Shown here: piece after piece, positions 6,591 through 10,302 of the stretch
Numbering within the stretch: the first letter of the stretch is position 1
Layout of the letters: each line of letters begins with the position of its first letter
NCBI GenBank assembly: GCA_003133075.1
Contig: PKZN01000110.1
Span: 8,127 to 18,428 of the forward strand
Source of the DNA: Acidimicrobiaceae bacterium
GTDB taxonomy: Bacteria > Actinomycetota > Acidimicrobiia > Acidimicrobiales > RAAP-2
DNA length: 10,302 bases
Direction of reading: 5' to 3'
Program-made: the position numbers and the translations under genes
Notes under the pieces: generated by a model
Database searches by the model: none
What the model was told of the DNA's origin: nothing
The model's input: the letters and a program-made list of their open reading frames with translations, nothing else

Positions 6591-7600
6591 TCGAGACCTC
6601 GCTTCTCGGCCGTCGCTTCATTCTTCAACTGCTGGGAGAACGTCGTGGCAAAGGCTTCGTCGCCGTGCTTATTGATCACCGTGAAGTAGAGCCAACTACC
6701 CTTCGGCGCGTGCAACACTGCCCGGAGCGCGTCCTTTGACACCGTGCAGATTGGCGTCGGTGTGAGTCCGACGTTCAGGTAGGTGTTGTAGGGGGTCTGC
6801 GTATGGAGCATGGCGGGAGTGACGGTGCCACCGTCTTGTTGGAAGTAGTAGAGCACGGTCGAGTCCATCTGGAGCGGACCACCTCGGGCGAGTCGGTTGA
6901 GAATCACCCGCGCCACCTTGGGCATGTTGCGTGGGTAGTAACCCTCCTTCTCCACGATCGACGCGGCGGTGATGACTTGGTAGGCGTGGAGCCCTTCGGT
7001 CGTCGACGTCGGTGTGAGTCCGACCGAGGATGCTTCGCGCCTGAAGCGATCGACCATCCGTTTCGCCAACTCCCCCGGCGTCGTCGAGCCCGTGATCAAG
7101 TACGTACCCGCACCCACGAGTCCCTCGAGCGAAGAGCCATCGCCGTAGGTACTCGGTGTCGCCGCGTTCGTGGCGACCCTCGCGAACTGATTGGCGAAGT
7201 CGACCCCTCGCTCGCTGGCCACCTCAAGGGCGATCTCGTGCAGCGTCAACCCGGGCGTAGCGTTGATCACGACGACGTTGGGTGGTCGGCTCAAGATAGC
7301 GCGCACCGTCGCGAACGACGATCCTTGTCGCAGTTGGTACGTGCCAGCGCGCAGGTCCACGGCGCCCAGCACCAAACTTTCCAAGCGAAGTGCGAACGGC
7401 GACGCGATCACACCCTTCGCGTGTAGTTCACCCGCCACTGTTGAGAACGAGTCACCGCTATGGACGGTAACGATGACTTCCTTACTCTTGTGCGCGAAGA
7501 TTGGATCGACCTGCAACGCGAACCAGGCGACCGCCACCACGATCACGACGAACACCGCCAACAGGACGCGGCCCACGGGTTTAAACAGCATGAAGGCCAT
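6587..7600 (-). CDS. mltG: Endolytic peptidoglycan transglycosylase MltG (YceG-like)
   Basis: MltG cleaves nascent glycan strands in the membrane-proximal zone and so sets strand length or ends polymerisation. The product has 337 aa, a typical family length. Residues 1-9 are cytoplasmic, 10-30 form one transmembrane anchor, and the rest is extracytoplasmic. A LysM-like region at about 41-105 contains VHSGDSF and GTYQLRQGSS. The YceG catalytic domain follows, with ITAASIVEKEG (210-220), where E217 corresponds to the catalytic Glu218 of E. coli, then ARVILNRLARGGPLQMDSTVLY (230-251) and YNTYLNVGLTPTPICTVS (271-288). The usual EGYLFPDTY motif is changed to EGLVGAGTY (159-167). A TAG directly precedes the ATG at 7600, so the start lies there or at ATG 7591; neither has a clear ribosome site and both fall inside ruvX, which suggests coupling. 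The stop overlaps aroE by 4 nt. Two SEDS polymerases nearby make a shared wall-assembly role plausible. Confidence 0.94.
   Translation of the reverse strand: MAFMLFKPVGRVLLAVFVVIVVAVAWFALQVDPIFAHKSKEVIVTVHSGDSFSTVAGELHAKGVIASPFALRLESLVLGAVDLRAGTYQLRQGSSFATVRAILSRPPNVVVINATPGLTLHEIALEVASERGVDFANQFARVATNAATPSTYGDGSSLEGLVGAGTYLITGSTTPGELAKRMVDRFRREASSVGLTPTSTTEGLHAYQVITAASIVEKEGYYPRNMPKVARVILNRLARGGPLQMDSTVLYYFQQDGGTVTPAMLHTQTPYNTYLNVGLTPTPICTVSKDALRAVLHAPKGSWLYFTVINKHGDEAFATTFSQQLKNEATAEKRGLE
6597..6600 (-). promoter_or_regulatory. Shine-Dalgarno of aroE inside mltG
   Basis: GAGG on the minus strand lies 6 nt before the aroE ATG, within the last codons of mltG. It supports the start that makes the 4-nt ATGA overlap. 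Confidence 0.55.
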
Positions 7601-7997
7601 CTAGGTAGTTTTGCAGCATGATTACGGCCGCGGCACTGTCGAGGTGACTTCGCTGGTCCCTGGCCCGAAGTCCCGCTCCCGAGAGCGAGCGACTCGCTTC
7701 GATCGTCGTTAATCGCTCGTCCCACTGCACGACGAGCAGATCGTCAAAACTCTCGCGTAACGTCGCGAAGAGCTCGTCGGCCGACGTCGTGCTCGCCGTC
7801 ACTTTGCCCGAGAGCGCCAACGGGCGACCTATGACGAGCGCCCCGACGCTTTCTTCGTCAACGAGGGAACGCAGCGCGACCACGAGTCGCTCGTCGCGCG
7901 CGAGTGCCGGCCGTGGAAAGGCCATCGACGCTGCGGAGTCGGTGATAGCGACGCCGCAGCGCACCGTGCCGGGATCAATGCCGAGGTACCTCGTCAT
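7581..7997 (-). CDS. ruvX: RuvX/YqgF, RNase H-fold putative pre-16S rRNA nuclease (Holliday-junction resolvase-like)
   Basis: The product has 138 aa and is a complete YqgF-fold protein. The family is linked to 16S rRNA 5'-end processing in E. coli, and some members were reported to resolve Holliday junctions; which applies here cannot be told from sequence. Acidic residues of the RNase H fold are present: D8 in GIDPGTVRCGVA, E94 in WDERLTT and D120 in HLDSAAAVIMLQNYLD. VIGRPLALSG (55-64) replaces the common GLPLNMDG form. The frame is open further upstream into alaS, but ATG at 7997 places the family core at residue 4 and lies 7 nt after the alaS stop, so it is preferred even though no clear ribosome site is seen. 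The 3' end overlaps mltG by 20 bp. The alaS-ruvX-mltG order is common in actinobacteria. Confidence 0.94.
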   Translation of the reverse strand: MTRYLGIDPGTVRCGVAITDSAASMAFPRPALARDERLVVALRSLVDEESVGALVIGRPLALSGKVTASTTSADELFATLRESFDDLLVVQWDERLTTIEASRSLSGAGLRARDQRSHLDSAAAVIMLQNYLDGLHAV

Positions 7998-8004
7998 CCA
8001 GTAC

Positions 8005-10302
8005 TTAAAGAGTCTTCGCCGCGACGAGGACCGCGTCGATGCCGTCCGCGTTGCGACCACCGGCCAGGGCGAGTCGCGACGAGCCACCGCCGCCACCGCC
8101 TACGTGGGTGGCGAGACTCTTTACGGTCGCCGCCGCGTCGAGGGTACCGTCGGTCGCGACCGCCAAGGAGACCTTGGCGTCACTCTCTCCGACGACGACG
8201 ACGACTCGTCGACCGCGGTGTTGGAGTTCTTGGGCAAGGGTGCGCAACTGTTCACCGGCGTACCCGTCTACTCGCGCGACCACGACGTCGCCTTCACTCG
8301 CGGCGTCGAGTTCGTTGGCGAACTGGGTCAACTGCGCCTGGCGCAGCGACGCAACTTCGCGTTCGACGTCGCGCTGTCGCTCAAAGAGTCGCTCCAACGC
8401 GGGCACCACGTCGTCCAATGAAGTCTTGAGCAGCGTCGCCACTGACCCGAGGGCCTGTTCCATCTCGTAGCTACGGCGCTGCGCGCCCAGGCCACTCACC
8501 GCTTCGAGCCGTCGCGTGTTGGCGCCAATGGAGGCCTCGCTGACCACTTGGATCTGCCCGATATCCCCGAGTCGCTCGACGTGAGTACCGCCGCAGAACT
8601 CGAGGCTGTGACGACCGGCACGCACGACTCGAACACGATCGCCGTACTTGTCACCGAAGAAAGCCACGGCCCCCATCGTCTCGGCTTCGGCCTTGCTGGT
8701 CTGGATGGTGTCGACGTGTTCGTTGAGCACCACGTCGGTATTGACCAGGGTGAGGATCTCCTTGGTCTGTTCGCTGGCGAGTCCCCCGTCGTGGGAGAAG
8801 TCGAAGCGCAATCGGTCCGGACCGACGTAGGAACCCTGTTGTCGGACGTGGTCACCCAACACGGTGCGAAGACCCGCGTGGAGGAGATGGGTCGCGGTGT
8901 GGTTACGCCGGGTCGCCTCGCGTCGCTCGGCGTCGATGGTCGCCACGGCGATCTGTCCCGCCAGGACCTCGCCGCTCAAGCGACCGCGGTGCGCGAAGAG
9001 CCCGCCGGCGACGTTCTGAGTATCGAGGACCTCGAAGCGGCCGGTCTCGGTGACGACGGTTCCGGTATCACCGACCTGACCACCGGACTCGGCGTAGAAG
9101 GGCGTCGTATCGAGGAAGAGCTCGCTCTCGCCGTTCGCGCCCGCCAGCACGCCCAGCACCGTCGTCTCGACGCTGTAGCGATTGACGTCGCGGCCGACAA
9201 ATTCCGTGGCGCCGTGCGAGTCGAGCAGGTCGCGGTACTGCGCGTCGTCCGCGACGCGCAGGGTCTTCGCGCTAGCCCGGGCACGTTCTCGTTGTTGTTC
9301 CATCGCGGTGTCAAAGGCGCCTCGCTCGACGACGAGCCCCGCCTCCCCGACGATCTCGTCAGTCAGCTCGATGGGGAACCCGTGGGTGTCGTGGAGCTTA
9401 AATGCGACCTCACCTGGGAATATCGTCGCCCCGTTCGCGAGGACGTCGCGCTGGGCACCTTCGAGGAGCGACAGGCCCGTACGCAACGTGCGGGTGAAGC
9501 CCGCTTCTTCGCGCTCCAGGATCTCGACGATGAGGTCACGCTCGGTGATCAACGTCGGGTAGGCGCCACCCATTTTTTCTATCGTCGCGTCCACCAGCGT
9601 GGCGGGCAGCGACAGTTCGGAACCAGCGCGTCTCGCGGCGAGCACGGCGCGTCGAATGATTCGACGCAGCACGTAGCCGCGACCTTCGTTTGAGGGCAGC
9701 ACCCCGTCGGCGACCAACATGGTCATCGCGCGCCCGTGGTCCGCGACGCGGCGAATCGCGACGTCGCGAGCCGGTTCATCGCCGTAGTTGGACTTTACGA
9801 TCCGCGACGCCGCTTCGATCAAAGGGGCGAAGAAGTCCGTGGCGAAGACCGAATCGACGCCATTCAAGATCGCCAGCGTGCGGTCGAACCCAGCGCCGGT
9901 GTCGATGTTCTTCTTCGGTAACTCCGTCAACGCACCGCCGGCGGCGCGCTCGTACTGGGTGAAGACGAGGTTCCAGAACTCCACGAAGCGGTCGTCGCCG
10001 CCGAAGGCCGGTCCCCCGTCGGCTCCGAATTGCTCGCCCTTATCGAAGAAGATCTCCGAACTCGGACCGCAGGGGCCCACGTCGCCCATTGTCCAGAAGT
10101 TGTCCTCATCCAGTCGTTGAATGCGCTCGGGACGAATGCCAATTCGGTCGCGCCAGAGATCGGCCGCTTCGTCGTCCGAGACGTGCACGGTCACCCACAG
10201 GCGATCGGGGTCCATGCCGAAGCCCTCGGTGATGAGCTGCCAGGCGTAGTCAATGGCGCCCTCTTTGAAGTAGTCGCCAAAAGAGAAGTTGCCGAGCATC
10301 TC
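8005..10302 (-). CDS. alaS: Alanyl-tRNA synthetase, 5' end outside window
   Basis: This class II synthetase charges tRNA-Ala and clears mischarged Ser and Gly. It is cut by the window edge: 765 codons are visible, beginning in class II motif 1 (EMLGNFSFGDYFK), so about 75-80 N-terminal residues lie beyond 10302. The frame stays open through 10302, and the ATG at 10299 is internal. Numbered from that Met, visible parts are GPCGPSSEIFFD (75-86), NIDTGAGFDR (131-140), motif 3 GRGYVLRRIIRR (206-217), the editing-domain zinc ligands NHTATHLLH (466-474) and CGGTH (569-573), a coiled-coil stretch at about 610-662, and the C-Ala/DHHA1 domain with six consecutive Gly at 734-739 and LAGG. NIDTGAGFDR departs from the usual DTGMGLER. 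It is the first visible gene of the operon, ending with TAA 7 nt before ruvX; the promoter is outside the window. Confidence 0.97.
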   Translation of the reverse strand, partial: EMLGNFSFGDYFKEGAIDYAWQLITEGFGMDPDRLWVTVHVSDDEAADLWRDRIGIRPERIQRLDEDNFWTMGDVGPCGPSSEIFFDKGEQFGADGGPAFGGDDRFVEFWNLVFTQYERAAGGALTELPKKNIDTGAGFDRTLAILNGVDSVFATDFFAPLIEAASRIVKSNYGDEPARDVAIRRVADHGRAMTMLVADGVLPSNEGRGYVLRRIIRRAVLAARRAGSELSLPATLVDATIEKMGGAYPTLITERDLIVEILEREEAGFTRTLRTGLSLLEGAQRDVLANGATIFPGEVAFKLHDTHGFPIELTDEIVGEAGLVVERGAFDTAMEQQRERARASAKTLRVADDAQYRDLLDSHGATEFVGRDVNRYSVETTVLGVLAGANGESELFLDTTPFYAESGGQVGDTGTVVTETGRFEVLDTQNVAGGLFAHRGRLSGEVLAGQIAVATIDAERREATRRNHTATHLLHAGLRTVLGDHVRQQGSYVGPDRLRFDFSHDGGLASEQTKEILTLVNTDVVLNEHVDTIQTSKAEAETMGAVAFFGDKYGDRVRVVRAGRHSLEFCGGTHVERLGDIGQIQVVSEASIGANTRRLEAVSGLGAQRRSYEMEQALGSVATLLKTSLDDVVPALERLFERQRDVEREVASLRQAQLTQFANELDAASEGDVVVARVDGYAGEQLRTLAQELQHRGRRVVVVVGESDAKVSLAVATDGTLDAAATVKSLATHVGGGGGGSSRLALAGGRNADGIDAVLVAAKTL

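Noticed and set aside
7998..8096. Upstream extension of ruvX into the end of alaS
   Set aside because: The YqgF family begins within a few residues of the conserved GIDPG motif, and the extension is Arg/Ser-rich shadow of AlaRS codons.
8191..8205. Five tandem GAC triplets, and a nearby CCGCC-rich stretch
   Set aside because: They encode the Val run of a beta strand and the six-Gly loop of the AlaRS C-terminal domain, so protein sequence explains them.
8548..9693. 381-codon open frame antisense to alaS
   Set aside because: It lies wholly opposite conserved AlaRS codons and its translation shows no recognisable domain. Long antisense frames are expected in GC-rich genes.
1..10302. Possible undescribed defence, mobile or secondary-metabolite system
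   Set aside because: Every long real frame has a recognised core family, there are no transposase, integrase, repeat or tRNA-edge signatures, and base composition looks even across the window.

Overview
This is a GC-rich, gene-dense bacterial chromosome segment made almost entirely of recognisable core genes. The order alaS-ruvX-mltG-aroE, the GTG starts and the sequence character of the first SEDS protein fit an actinobacterium (Actinomycetota). A deep-branching class such as Acidimicrobiia is possible, but that is inference and cannot be proved from this window. I see no rRNA, tRNA, CRISPR array, insertion sequence, phage gene or toxin/defence module. The only non-coding stretch longer than a few bases is a 60-bp divergent intergenic region at 2696-2755.

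Left part (1-2695): the 3' end of a plus-strand multi-pass membrane protein of the lysylphosphatidylglycerol-synthase transmembrane (UPF0104/YbhN-like) family runs tail-to-tail into ppk1 (polyphosphate kinase, minus strand). Their coding ends overlap by 47 bp. Middle (2756-4138): a plus-strand SEDS-family (FtsW/RodA/SpoVE) membrane protein is divergent from ppk1. It converges on the next block with a 10-bp stop-to-stop overlap.

Right part (4129-10302): a six-gene minus-strand run, probably one operon, in transcription order alaS (5' end outside the window), ruvX, mltG, aroE, a second SEDS gene (rodA-type) and a bifunctional-nuclease (BFN/DUF151) domain gene. Spacing is 7 nt, a 20-nt overlap, a 4-nt ATGA overlap, a 4-nt GTGA overlap, and 12 nt. 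The run therefore looks translationally coupled from ruvX to rodA.

Functionally the window combines translation (AlaRS), RNA/DNA processing (RuvX/YqgF, BFN), aromatic biosynthesis (AroE), polyphosphate metabolism (PPK1) and peptidoglycan polymerisation and strand release (two SEDS proteins and MltG). I found no convincing undescribed system. The most interesting points are the two different SEDS proteins with no penicillin-binding partner in view, the coupling of a rodA-type gene to mltG/aroE and BFN, the overlapping convergent gene ends, and the very compact, possibly leaderless divergent promoter region.
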